A stretch of DNA of 64,000 nucleotides, taken from assembly GCF_035621455.1 (NCBI RefSeq), contig NZ_CP141822.1, forward strand, positions 2,790,001 to 2,854,000. The letters are read 5' to 3'. Numbering within the stretch: the stretch's first letter is position 1; the number at the start of each line of letters is the position of its first letter. Origin of the DNA: Vibrio natriegens NBRC 15636 = ATCC 14048 = DSM 759 (GTDB lineage: Bacteria > Pseudomonadota > Gammaproteobacteria > Enterobacterales > Vibrionaceae). Made by a program: the position numbers and the translations under genes. The notes beneath the pieces were generated by a model. The model did not search any database, was not told the DNA's origin, and saw only the letters and a list, made by a program, of their open reading frames with translations. This document shows, one piece after another, positions 26,211 through 35,085 of the stretch.

Positions 26211-27050
26211 CTATGAAGCAGCGCTGTCTGAATCAGGAGTATTAAAAAGTGCCAGCAGTTCATCGACTTTATTTCGACCACTGCCATTACGGCTGATGGT
26301 GCGCTTCACTTTTACCACGCTCAAATCCGCTCCGTGGTATAAACGACGCGTTAATGTTGTATCGTGGTTTGAAATCAGTACCGGAATGCCGCGTTCAGTG
26401 GCGGTTCTTTCCGCGATATCGGCCAGTGCCGCCTGATCATCGAGCGTAAAACCATTTCCTGCATAAGAGGTGAAGTTTGCGGTATTTGAAAGCGGCGCAT
26501 ACGGTGGATCGCAGTAAACAACACTGCCTTTACGCGCACGGCGAAACGTCTCGGGATAGCCTTCACAAACAAACGTGGCTTTCTTGGCTTTTTCTGCAAA
26601 GAATTCCAGTTCAGCTTCAGGGAAATACGGTTTCTTGTATGACCCAAACGGAACATTGAAACCGCCTTTTTTGTTGTAACGGCACAAGCCATTAAAACCA
26701 AAACGGTTCATGTAAAGAAAAGCAAGTGAGCGATACATCACGTCGTCAGTCTTGTTGAACTCAGCGCGAATACTCAGATAAGCTTCTTTGCGGTTATTTT
26801 CGGCCACGAACCAGCGCTTCGCCTCAGAGATATATTCCTCCGGACGCGCTTTAATAAGGTTATACAGATTGATCAAATCCGGATTGATATCAGCCAGTAA
26901 ATACTGATCGTAATCTGTATTCAAAAAAACAGAGCCAGCGCCAACAAAAGGTTCAACTAGCTTTCGAGCCGGTGGTAAATGACGTTGGATGTCTTCAACC
27001 AGTCCGTATTTTCCTCCTGCCCACTTTAGAAAGGCTCGTTGCTTTTTCAT
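26211..27050 (-). CDS. dam: DNA adenine methylase (GATC)
   Basis: A 279-residue methyltransferase that methylates adenine in GATC and so marks the parental strand for mismatch repair and controls replication timing. Motifs are FLKWAGGK (residues 7-14), the AdoMet-binding VEPFVGAGS (32-40), the target-recognition NRFGFNGLCRYNKKGGFNVPFG and the catalytic DPPY (181-184). The length matches E. coli Dam (278). Dam is essential in several vibrios because chromosome 2 replication needs methylated sites (family knowledge). Confidence 0.98.
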   Translation of the reverse strand: MKKQRAFLKWAGGKYGLVEDIQRHLPPARKLVEPFVGAGSVFLNTDYDQYLLADINPDLINLYNLIKARPEEYISEAKRWFVAENNRKEAYLSIRAEFNKTDDVMYRSLAFLYMNRFGFNGLCRYNKKGGFNVPFGSYKKPYFPEAELEFFAEKAKKATFVCEGYPETFRRARKGSVVYCDPPYAPLSNTANFTSYAGNGFTLDDQAALADIAERTATERGIPVLISNHDTTLTRRLYHGADLSVVKVKRTISRNGSGRNKVDELLALFNTPDSDSAAS

Positions 27051-27119
27051 CTACTGCTCTATCTATCGACCCAAAATTAAGGTTGCGGAATGTAACATAT
27101 TTTTCGGCGAAGCTCAGGT

Positions 27120-28613
27120 TTATTTCACGCGGTCAATTTCACGCTGTACCTGGCCTAAAGATTTTGCCCATGGACTGAGCGACTTAAGTGAATCTGGCAG
27201 CGCTTCAACGGCATCACGAGCCAATTGAATTGTCTGATAATCTCGGTAGGTGATGATAAACCATTCCACTTCATTACGGACCGTTGGATAAATACGCACT
27301 TCGTTATTCAACTGATACTCATCAAGGAATATCTGTACATCTTCCATTGAGGTCATGGCAGCAAGTTGGATGGTATAAGCGCGAGGTGACAACGCCTTTA
27401 GCTCTTCGCGAGCAAATGAAAACTTAACAACGGGCTTAGTCGCCGTCACCGATGATTCAGCGTTTTGCACTGACGAAGCATCATTTGGCTTCACCACTTT
27501 TATCAAAGACGAGTTCGTCTCTCCTTGATCTGGTGTTGTCGCTTCTTCGGCTTGTTCGTCGTCAGATTCAGCAGGTTGATCTTCTTTTCCTTCAAGCAGG
27601 GCGTCAACAACATCAGACTCAATCACTACACGTTGGTGCGTATCATCAATACCGACACTGGCCACCTCTTCGGTGACTGTTGGTGGTAATGAGTCAGAAT
27701 CATCACTTGCATTAAAAGCACCTGAACCAGTGGAATCACCTGTCACGGAAGTCAATCTACCACTTTCCGTCTCTGATAAAGTCGGGATCGCCGTTTGTTC
27801 AATGTTACCGGTCAATTGTTGCGCTCTATCATCTGGGCTCGGTTGGCTGAACATCCACCAATAACCACCAGCGACCAGCAATAACAACACCAAAATTACC
27901 AGCGTAATCTTGAGCGGGCTGCCGACAATTGAGCGGATAATGATCCTTTTTTCCACTTTCATCTCTCCTAATGCCATGATGTCACCCGGGATCGGATCCA
28001 CTCTCTTAAATGCATCCCGAACTCGTTTTTCCGATTGATCATCCACATACCGTGCAACTAAAAACTCGAAAAAGCGACGAGCTTCTACTTCAGACAGCAT
28101 ATCGATATCCACCTCAACCGGCTTTATTTCTAACCCGTAGCTTATACGCGAAAGTACACCATCTAATCGGCCTGGTGGAGTGAACAGCAATACATTGATT
28201 GTCCAGTTCGGTTTTTCCTGCGCCTGCAACACGAGTGTCCATAACTCTGAAATCAGAGTCGCACTCAACAACTGTGCATCATCAACGACAATGACGATAT
28301 CACAACGCTCGTCACCTAATACTCGCTCGAGAGTATCAACCAAAGGCTCCTGTTGGTTGAATAACGCGTCGGATAGTAGTTGGCTCAATATGAGAATGCG
28401 ATGCTGAAGATCATCTTGATTTCTATGACAAAGTAGCAAACATTGGTTTTTGTTGCTGGCACCCACTTCAAGATATCGTTGTGCCAACCAAGATTTACCA
28501 AAGCCAACATCGCCATTTATCACGATCAGGTTGGAACCAAAGTTGGTTAATAACCTCAATCGCTCTAATAGCTCTGTTTGAGAATCTAATTCCAGACCGT
28601 GAGCAGCACTCAT
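27120..28613 (-). CDS. damX: DamX, SPOR-domain cell division protein
   Basis: A 497-residue inner membrane protein. The N-terminal 220 residues form an AAA-type ATPase-like domain with Walker A GDVGFGKSWLAQ and Walker B DIVIVVDDAQLL, a layout typical of Vibrio DamX and absent from E. coli DamX. One membrane segment (about 237-254) is followed by an acidic, low-complexity linker and a C-terminal SPOR domain (about 415-490) that binds peptidoglycan at the division septum. It stands between aroB and dam as in E. coli, 52 bases after aroB. Confidence 0.93.
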   Translation of the reverse strand: MSAAHGLELDSQTELLERLRLLTNFGSNLIVINGDVGFGKSWLAQRYLEVGASNKNQCLLLCHRNQDDLQHRILILSQLLSDALFNQQEPLVDTLERVLGDERCDIVIVVDDAQLLSATLISELWTLVLQAQEKPNWTINVLLFTPPGRLDGVLSRISYGLEIKPVEVDIDMLSEVEARRFFEFLVARYVDDQSEKRVRDAFKRVDPIPGDIMALGEMKVEKRIIIRSIVGSPLKITLVILVLLLLVAGGYWWMFSQPSPDDRAQQLTGNIEQTAIPTLSETESGRLTSVTGDSTGSGAFNASDDSDSLPPTVTEEVASVGIDDTHQRVVIESDVVDALLEGKEDQPAESDDEQAEEATTPDQGETNSSLIKVVKPNDASSVQNAESSVTATKPVVKFSFAREELKALSPRAYTIQLAAMTSMEDVQIFLDEYQLNNEVRIYPTVRNEVEWFIITYRDYQTIQLARDAVEALPDSLKSLSPWAKSLGQVQREIDRVK

Positions 28614-28665
28614 CTAATAACCGTAAATCCACAAAAGAATGACGCCCAACGGCGCCATTACAAGA

Positions 28666-29766
28666 TTAAATATTCCGACCAAATTCGATAGCTTGCTTAA
28701 GCACTTCTTGAGTCGTATCAGCGATGACCTCAGCAGTACCAATGCCAGTAGGTAAAACTAACCTTAGTTGACCAGAAAGAACCTTTTTATCGCGCATCAT
28801 ATGTTTGATAAAGTCGTCAAAGCTCATGCTATCCGGCGTATGCACTGGTAACTTAGCCCGGCGTAAAATCGCCACAATACGTTCAAATTGCTCTTCAGAA
28901 ATAAGTCCACGCAAAAGCGAAGTTTTTGCAGCCATTACCGTGCCGGATGACACTGCTTCACCGTGCAGCCAGTTACCATATCCAAGCTCAGCTTCAATCG
29001 CATGACCAAAGGTGTGTCCTAAGTTTAGTAACGCGCGAATGCCGGACTCTTTTTCATCCTGAGCCACAACTTCAGCTTTAATTTGGCAACAACGAGCAAT
29101 CGCGTAAGTTAGTGCATCTTCATCCAACGCATACAGACGCTCTAGGTTTTCTTCCAGCCAAGCAAAGAAATCTGCGTCATAAATGATGCCGTATTTGATG
29201 ACTTCAGCCATACCCGCTGCGAATTCACGCTCAGGCAACGTAGACAAGCAATTGGTGTCAATGATTACCGCTTTAGGTTGGTAAAACGCACCAATCATGT
29301 TTTTCCCCATGGGGTGATTGACCGCAGTTTTGCCACCGACCGAGGAATCTACTTGAGACAACAAAGTGGTTGGAATTTGAATAAAATCCACGCCACGCTG
29401 GTAACACGCTGAAGCAAAACCAACCAAATCACCGATAACACCGCCACCGAGTGCGATAATAACCACATCACGCGCATAGCTTCCTTCTAGCAGAAAGTTC
29501 ATGACCTGATTAAACACTTCCAGGTTTTTGTACTTCTCGCCGTCAGGCAGTTCTAGCAACGATGCGCTGCATCCAAGTTGTTCTAGTTGATTAAGAATTT
29601 TATCTGCATACAAAGGGGCTACCGTGACATTGCTGATCACGACCACTTTTTGATTTGCATTTTTGTTTGAGAGAACTTGAGAAAGGTACGCCGGGTCCTC
29701 AAACAACCCGGCGCCTATAGAGATTGGGTAGCTACGCTCAGCTAGATTGACCGTAATCCGTTCCAT
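28666..29766 (-). CDS. aroB: 3-dehydroquinate synthase
   Basis: A 366-residue NAD- and zinc-dependent enzyme that turns DAHP into 3-dehydroquinate, the second step of the shikimate pathway. The NAD-binding [30 protein letters not shown] and metal ligands in GHTFGHAIE and GEAVSSG are intact. Length matches the family (E. coli 362). It follows aroK, which acts later in the same pathway, after 31 bases. Confidence 0.98.
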   Translation of the reverse strand: MERITVNLAERSYPISIGAGLFEDPAYLSQVLSNKNANQKVVVISNVTVAPLYADKILNQLEQLGCSASLLELPDGEKYKNLEVFNQVMNFLLEGSYARDVVIIALGGGVIGDLVGFASACYQRGVDFIQIPTTLLSQVDSSVGGKTAVNHPMGKNMIGAFYQPKAVIIDTNCLSTLPEREFAAGMAEVIKYGIIYDADFFAWLEENLERLYALDEDALTYAIARCCQIKAEVVAQDEKESGIRALLNLGHTFGHAIEAELGYGNWLHGEAVSSGTVMAAKTSLLRGLISEEQFERIVAILRRAKLPVHTPDSMSFDDFIKHMMRDKKVLSGQLRLVLPTGIGTAEVIADTTQEVLKQAIEFGRNI

Positions 29767-29797
29767 CGGTGTGCTCCAATTTAAAAAAGATAAATAC

Positions 29798-30316
29798 TTA
29801 TCTCTCTTCTAGCATTTTTACGATCTGGTTGGCTACCACTTTTGCACTCTGATCGTCAGTGCGAACAGTGTAATCCGCTACTTCTTCGTATAGAGGGTTA
29901 CGTTCTTTAGCTAATTGCTCCAATACTTCACGAGGACTATCCGTTTGAAGTAGTGGACGCTTCTTGTCACGGTTAGTACGTGCAAGTTGCTTTTCAATCG
30001 TCGTTTCTAGGTAAACAACAACACCACGTGCAGAAAGGCGGTTACGGTTTTCTTTACTCTTTACAGAGCCACCACCCGTTGCAAGCACGATGCCTTGCTC
30101 TTGTGTTAGGTCTTCAAGCACCGATTCTTCACGCTTACGGAAGCCTTCTTCACCTTCTACATCAAAAACCCAAGAGATGTCTGCACCAGTGCGTTCTTCG
30201 ATCACTGTATCGGAGTCAACAAACTCCATATGCAGCTGCTGTGCTAGATGTCTACCAATTGTACTTTTGCCGGCGCCCATAGGCCCAACAAGGAAAATAT
30301 TACGTTTCTCAGCCAT
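29798..30316 (-). CDS. aroK: shikimate kinase I
   Basis: A 172-residue kinase that phosphorylates shikimate with ATP. The P-loop is GPMGAGKS (residues 11-18), followed by the substrate motifs [19 protein letters not shown] and GGGSV and the lid RDKKRPLL. The ATG at 30316 gives the usual [11 protein letters not shown] start; a GTG 14 codons upstream is in frame but adds unsupported residues. It lies between pilQ and aroB, the conserved order. Confidence 0.97.
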   Translation of the reverse strand: MAEKRNIFLVGPMGAGKSTIGRHLAQQLHMEFVDSDTVIEERTGADISWVFDVEGEEGFRKREESVLEDLTQEQGIVLATGGGSVKSKENRNRLSARGVVVYLETTIEKQLARTNRDKKRPLLQTDSPREVLEQLAKERNPLYEEVADYTVRTDDQSAKVVANQIVKMLEER

Positions 30317-30504
30317 GTTTAGCAGTAATTTACAACATTGATTCAATAAGATCGCCACAAGAAAACACAGCTAAGCCGCTGTTCTACAAGGCTTGTGGCA
30401 CCAATTCCTCACAGATAATTCGTGATAAGACCCGAAATTATCCAAGCATGGTGCCACTAATGCAACTTTATTTTTGATCTAATCTTCTTTTTGCTCACTT
30501 ATGG

Positions 30505-32238
30505 CTATTGAATAACAACCTTTGGTGTAACGAAAATCAGCAGTTCACTTTTGCCAACTTTTTCGTAACTTCTGCGGAAAAGTGCACCTAATAACGGCAG
30601 ATCACCGAGTAATGGCACTTTATCGACAGAGTTGGTAATGCTGTGTTGGAAAATGCCGCCAAGAACAACCGTCTCACCGTTGTTTACTAAGACTTGAGTA
30701 CCTATTCTCTGGGTGTTTATTGTGACCGCTTCGCCAGTTCCCGTTTTTACCACTTGCCCCGGTCTGTCCTGAGTAACACTTAAATCCAGCACCAGACGGT
30801 TATCCGGGGTAATTTGTGGCGTGACTTTCAGACTTAGTACAGCTTTTTTGAACGTAATGGTTGTCGCACCACTCGATGATGATTCTAGATACGGAATTTC
30901 TGTACCTTGTTCTATATAGGCCGGTTTTTTATTAGTAGTGATTAAACGAGGGCTTGAGATGATCTCAGCTTTCGACTCCTGCTGCAGTGCAGAAAGTTCC
31001 AGATCGAGCAAAGTGTCAGAGCCCAACTTGGCGACCTGAAACGCAATGCTGGTTGCGCTCGGGTTAGTAGCGGCCAGGTTGACGTTAAGAAAATCATCAA
31101 TTCCAACACTACCGCCCTCGCCCTCTTCACCATCACCTTCATAAAGGCCAATGGTTGCGAGGTTATTCTCAATCGAGCCACCAACGGTGTTATTGCCGTT
31201 GATGGAAGAGAATCCCCATCGAATGCCGAGTTCATCCATGTTCCCTTCACTGACGGTGACAATCCTCGCTTCGATTTGGACCTGCTTAACCGGAATATCG
31301 AGTGACTCAATAATGTCACGAATAACCAAGATATTCTCTGGCAATTCTCTGACCAATAGTGAGTTAGTGCGCTCATCAATCGTCATGCTGCCTCGCTCAG
31401 AGAGCATGCTGATATTGCCTTCACCATTAATCATCTCAGCAATATCGGATGCTTTGGCAAAATTCACTTTGATGATTTCAGACGACAGTTCGCCCATTTC
31501 CTCTTCAAGTTGCTGCTTCTCTAGTTGCTGCTTCTCTCGAAGGTCAAGTTCATCCGTCGGCGCGACAAGAATGACATTACCATCAACTCGCTTATCCAAA
31601 CCTTTTACTTGCAGAATAATGTCTAAAACCTGCTGCCAAGGCACACCATCAAGTCGCAGTGTCAGGTTGCCTTCGACCGAGTCTGATACCACCAGGTTAA
31701 ACTGGTTATAGTCGGCAATGAGCTGTAAGACGTTACGTACCGGGATATCCTGGAAGTTAATCGATATCAGTTTGCCTTCTTTCTCTAAAATGCTCTTATC
31801 TGGTGTTTTTTCATCAGACTTGAGTTTACTGACCGTGATTTCCAAATAGCGCCCTGCCAAACGGTAATCATGGGTGTAATCATCACTAATATGCGCGACT
31901 AAACGGGTCGTCGAGACTTCACGAAAGACTTCCACGCTGTCCACTACCGTTGAAAAGTCTTTTACATCGAGGAGATATAACTGCTCATCTTTCACTGACG
32001 TATTAAGCAAGTCGATGCTCAGTCCTTCCTGAACCCGCTGAATATCGACAATCGCAGCCGGTGAAGACAGTTCCACCACAATCACCGCGTCTTTGTCCTT
32101 GTTCGTGCGAAAGTCGATACTCTTTAACGCATTAGACATCCCGCCATCAGCCAAAGCAAAAGGGGTGAAAAGTAAAACTAACCAAAAGGATAAGAGCCCA
32201 GTGAGCATCCTTGGTGTACGTGTAAGTCCTTGTCTCAT
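30505..32238 (-). CDS. pilQ: type IV pilus secretin PilQ
   Basis: A 577-residue outer membrane secretin that forms the pore for the type IV pilus and DNA uptake. It has a signal peptide (MLTGLLSFWLVLLFTPFALA), one AMIN domain (about 35-130), a secretin N-terminal domain (VRNVLQLIADYNQFNLVV), an N1 region, and the secretin core with VPLLGDLPLLGALFRR near the C-terminus. The N-terminal part is shorter than in Pseudomonas PilQ. The start is ambiguous: GTG 32247, ATG 32244 and ATG 32238 are all in frame; GAG spacing favours 32238. Last gene of pilMNOPQ. Confidence 0.95.
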   Translation of the reverse strand: MRQGLTRTPRMLTGLLSFWLVLLFTPFALADGGMSNALKSIDFRTNKDKDAVIVVELSSPAAIVDIQRVQEGLSIDLLNTSVKDEQLYLLDVKDFSTVVDSVEVFREVSTTRLVAHISDDYTHDYRLAGRYLEITVSKLKSDEKTPDKSILEKEGKLISINFQDIPVRNVLQLIADYNQFNLVVSDSVEGNLTLRLDGVPWQQVLDIILQVKGLDKRVDGNVILVAPTDELDLREKQQLEKQQLEEEMGELSSEIIKVNFAKASDIAEMINGEGNISMLSERGSMTIDERTNSLLVRELPENILVIRDIIESLDIPVKQVQIEARIVTVSEGNMDELGIRWGFSSINGNNTVGGSIENNLATIGLYEGDGEEGEGGSVGIDDFLNVNLAATNPSATSIAFQVAKLGSDTLLDLELSALQQESKAEIISSPRLITTNKKPAYIEQGTEIPYLESSSSGATTITFKKAVLSLKVTPQITPDNRLVLDLSVTQDRPGQVVKTGTGEAVTINTQRIGTQVLVNNGETVVLGGIFQHSITNSVDKVPLLGDLPLLGALFRRSYEKVGKSELLIFVTPKVVIQ

Positions 32239-32275
32239 TATCATCACTCAATATCAAAAATAATTAGAGGTTTAT

Positions 32276-32791
32276 CTATCTCAAAGCCAGCTTTACTTTG
32301 CGTTTCTGCCAGCAACCCAAACCATCAGGCAGCGTTTCGTCGATCAGTAAGTAAGAATGGGTAATTTTGGTGACCTTACCGTTGTTACGTCCGAGATACT
32401 GACCGGGAGCGACTTTGTAAACCGTTCCATTCGGAGCCTGCACAAGCCCGGAGACTGTGCTGCCTATCCCCATAACGCCTTTCAGCCTTAGCTGACTTAA
32501 CGGAACTTTTTCTAACTTGCCAGTACGAGTTCTGGATGGCGGCTGCCAGCAGTCTTTTCTCGCAATAGGTTGAGTCGCTATCGTCGCCTCTCGGGGTAAT
32601 TCAAAAGGCGCTCTCATTATTTGCGGTGCGTAGGCAACCGCGACATATTGGTCCGATGGTTTGAGCTTCTCAACATCCCGCCTCGCCTGATTTTCAACGT
32701 CACGAATAAAGTCCGTTAACGACTCATCATTTGCCTGACACCCCACCAGCAACATTCCCATCAGAACCATCAGCAAAGATTTATTTTTCAT
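32276..32791 (-). CDS. pilP: type IV pilus inner membrane lipoprotein PilP
   Basis: A 171-residue lipoprotein. The lipobox LLVGC places the acylated cysteine at residue 18. An unstructured segment with PilN/PilO contacts is followed by a beta-sandwich domain (LSQLRLKGVMGIGSTVSGLVQAPNGTVYKVAPGQYLGRNNGKV) that docks on PilQ. It overlaps pilO by 11 bases. Confidence 0.95.
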   Translation of the reverse strand: MKNKSLLMVLMGMLLVGCQANDESLTDFIRDVENQARRDVEKLKPSDQYVAVAYAPQIMRAPFELPREATIATQPIARKDCWQPPSRTRTGKLEKVPLSQLRLKGVMGIGSTVSGLVQAPNGTVYKVAPGQYLGRNNGKVTKITHSYLLIDETLPDGLGCWQKRKVKLALR

Positions 32792-33374
32792 CTTTCTTTT
32801 CCTCTGGCTTGAACTGATAGGTATGAGCTCTTACCCGGAAGTGCAGCGTTTCACTCTCCTGACTGACGCGTTGCCAAGTCACATCTTGAAAAGTGATGAT
32901 GCGTGGTAAAGTTGCAATCGCTTGTGAGAAACGGCCGATGTCATGAAAATCACCGGTTAACTCGATGTTAAGTGGCAGCTGATACAAAAAGTGATCAGAC
33001 TGCTTTTCTCCCCAGTCAATTCGGGTGAAGGTCAGTTTATTGTCTATGCCGAGCTCATTAACGGACGCCAGCATGGTGGCTAACTCTTTCTGGGCGGGTA
33101 ATTGCTGCAACAACAACTCGTAACGTGTAGTCAATTCATCTAACTGAGATTGGAGCTGCGGTAATGCGGCAACCTTGTTGGCTTTAATTCGTAACGCAAC
33201 TTTGAGTGTTTCTTCCTGCTGGATGAGGTCATTTAATCGCTCTTCCTTAGGCACCAAGTACAGCCAATAGCCGAAACCTTGGAGCAACAGGATCAACAAA
33301 CTAATGACTAGCAACTGAGGGATTAAAGGCCACTCAGCAATCTCATCCATTTCCAGATCTTGCCAATTAACCAT
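32781..33374 (-). CDS. pilO: type IV pilus alignment subcomplex protein PilO
   Basis: A 197-residue bitopic inner membrane protein with one membrane segment (about residues 20-42, PLIPQLLVISLLILLLQGFG), a coiled coil (about 50-95) and a C-terminal ferredoxin-like domain. It forms heterodimers with PilN, linking PilM to PilP and PilQ. A strong GGAGG site precedes the ATG. It overlaps pilN by 8 bases. Confidence 0.94.
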   Translation of the reverse strand: MVNWQDLEMDEIAEWPLIPQLLVISLLILLLQGFGYWLYLVPKEERLNDLIQQEETLKVALRIKANKVAALPQLQSQLDELTTRYELLLQQLPAQKELATMLASVNELGIDNKLTFTRIDWGEKQSDHFLYQLPLNIELTGDFHDIGRFSQAIATLPRIITFQDVTWQRVSQESETLHFRVRAHTYQFKPEEKKDEK

Positions 33375-33942
33375 GCTGACCTCCCTCTTCCTGCTCTACC
33401 GCTTTAAATATGAAAGACACTTTGAAGGTCTGAAATTCTTTACCGAAACGTTCTTTGCCATGGACAATAGAGTGCATTTCAACGTCCAATAGTTTTGCCG
33501 AACGCTCCATGTTATCGAGCATGGTTGCCAGACGTGGTGTGCTATCAGAAATCCCCGCGATTTCGATTTCCAGATCATTCATTTTGATCTTATCAACGTA
33601 AACGCCTTCAGGAATAACAGCAGGCATCAGGTTCATGAACTCTGTGGTTTTGTTGCGACCATTTTGCAAGCCTTCGACCACCTTCAAACGCTCTAATATT
33701 TTGCTGTGCTCTTGCTCGGCAATTTTCATTGCTTCAATACGTTGATCAAGTTCCGTAATATAGTGAGTAAGATAGTCGAGTCGGTCTTGCTGCTGATCTT
33801 GTTGGATCTCATAAAACTGCCCAATCCCCCATTGAATACCAACAGCACAAAACAAGCCCAGAATGAACATGCCAACAAAACGACGGCGATGTTCTTCCCT
33901 TTGGTTCTCCCTCCAGGGCAATAAGTTAATTCGATGTAGCAC
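33367..33942 (-). CDS. pilN: type IV pilus alignment subcomplex protein PilN
   Basis: A 191-residue bitopic inner membrane protein. The N-terminal cytoplasmic INLLPWRENQ is the motif that binds PilM. A membrane segment (about 22-42) is followed by a coiled coil and a periplasmic ferredoxin-like domain. It starts with GTG after AGGT and overlaps pilM by 17 bases. Confidence 0.95.
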   Translation of the reverse strand: MLHRINLLPWRENQREEHRRRFVGMFILGLFCAVGIQWGIGQFYEIQQDQQQDRLDYLTHYITELDQRIEAMKIAEQEHSKILERLKVVEGLQNGRNKTTEFMNLMPAVIPEGVYVDKIKMNDLEIEIAGISDSTPRLATMLDNMERSAKLLDVEMHSIVHGKERFGKEFQTFKVSFIFKAVEQEEGGQHG

Positions 33943-34942
33943 GATGACCTCCCAACCATTGGATACCTCGTACTGCCAAGCCAGCGGCGGTTGAAAAATT
34001 CTGCCATTCCACCGCTCGACGCTTACGTTTAGCGACGTTCATTTCAAATAGGCCTAAAGGATTCAGTAACTCGCACTCGACCGCCAATTGATGAGATAAC
34101 TCCTCAGCCAACATTGGCGTTGTTGACCCTTCACCGGATAACCAAAGACCTTTGATGTTTTGTGACCCATTAATCGACGTATAAAGCTGTATCTGACGTT
34201 TGACACGATCGACCATCTGACGGTTAAATTGACTCGTTTTGGCTTGCTTTTCTCCGGACAGAGGACTTTCCTGCACAGAGCACTGAATGGAACCTGTTCC
34301 ACAGGCAAATTCTTTATGAAATAGCTCGTTTTGCTCGGTGAACATCGTGAAAGAGCTCGACACAGAACCAACATCAAGCAAACCGTACTGACTTTTATCT
34401 GGAAAACGTTCTGTGGCCAGTTTCCATATCTGCCCGAGGCTTTGTGAATGGACCTCGACGAGGACAGGTTTAAAACCGGATTTACGTATTGCTTCAACCC
34501 GACTCTCCACGACATCTTTACGTGTTGCAAAAACTTGGTAGCTAACTGGCCCTCGCAGGCCTCCTTCATGATTAAGACGGACAAAGTCCAGACTCAACTC
34601 ATCTACGGGGAAAGGAGATTGATGAGAAAATGCCTGCACGACCGCGAACTCTATTTCGTTCTCTTCAAGGTCTTGTTCGATGTGCAGTTTTTTGCTGATA
34701 ACCGCATTATCAGGCACTGAAATTGCCACTCTGCTTGCACCAAATGGCAGGTCTTTTTTCACCTGTTTAAGGGTATTTACAATTTCTTGATGATTTATGG
34801 TGTTATTTTCAGCGACAATACCATCCTTAAGTAATATTTCTTTGTAACCCAACAAGGCGAATTGCTCGCCATTGGGTTTAAGTACGACGGCTTTGAGGCT
34901 GTTATGGCCTATATCGATGCCTGTAACGATTCGCTTATCCAT
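33926..34942 (-). CDS. pilM: type IV pilus assembly protein PilM
   Basis: A 338-residue cytoplasmic actin-like ATPase fold protein (FtsA relative). The ATP-binding phosphate 1 motif is IVTGIDIGHNSLKAVVL, and the phosphate 2 and adenosine regions include YGLLDVGSVSSSFTMF and LWLSGEGS. It binds the PilN N-terminus beneath the pilus machine. First gene of pilMNOPQ, divergent from mrcA. Confidence 0.95.
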   Translation of the reverse strand: MDKRIVTGIDIGHNSLKAVVLKPNGEQFALLGYKEILLKDGIVAENNTINHQEIVNTLKQVKKDLPFGASRVAISVPDNAVISKKLHIEQDLEENEIEFAVVQAFSHQSPFPVDELSLDFVRLNHEGGLRGPVSYQVFATRKDVVESRVEAIRKSGFKPVLVEVHSQSLGQIWKLATERFPDKSQYGLLDVGSVSSSFTMFTEQNELFHKEFACGTGSIQCSVQESPLSGEKQAKTSQFNRQMVDRVKRQIQLYTSINGSQNIKGLWLSGEGSTTPMLAEELSHQLAVECELLNPLGLFEMNVAKRKRRAVEWQNFSTAAGLAVRGIQWLGGHRATSN

Positions 34943-35085
34943 CTTCTACTCTCGCTCCGAAATTTCTTCGCGCAAAGGTTGTTATTAACGCCCAAATAAG
35001 AGTTAATATCTCTATGTGCTAAATTTTTGACCTAAGAGTACAAGGGTTTGCAGTTACACAGCCTCAACCAATCAGGGATTCTCCG

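Noticed and set aside
31151-31711. 186-codon plus-strand frame antisense to pilQ
   Set aside because: Serine-rich shadow of the pilQ coding strand; no ribosome site or family motif.
34063-34584. 173-codon minus-strand frame within pilM
   Set aside because: Out-of-frame shadow of pilM, which has clear family motifs.
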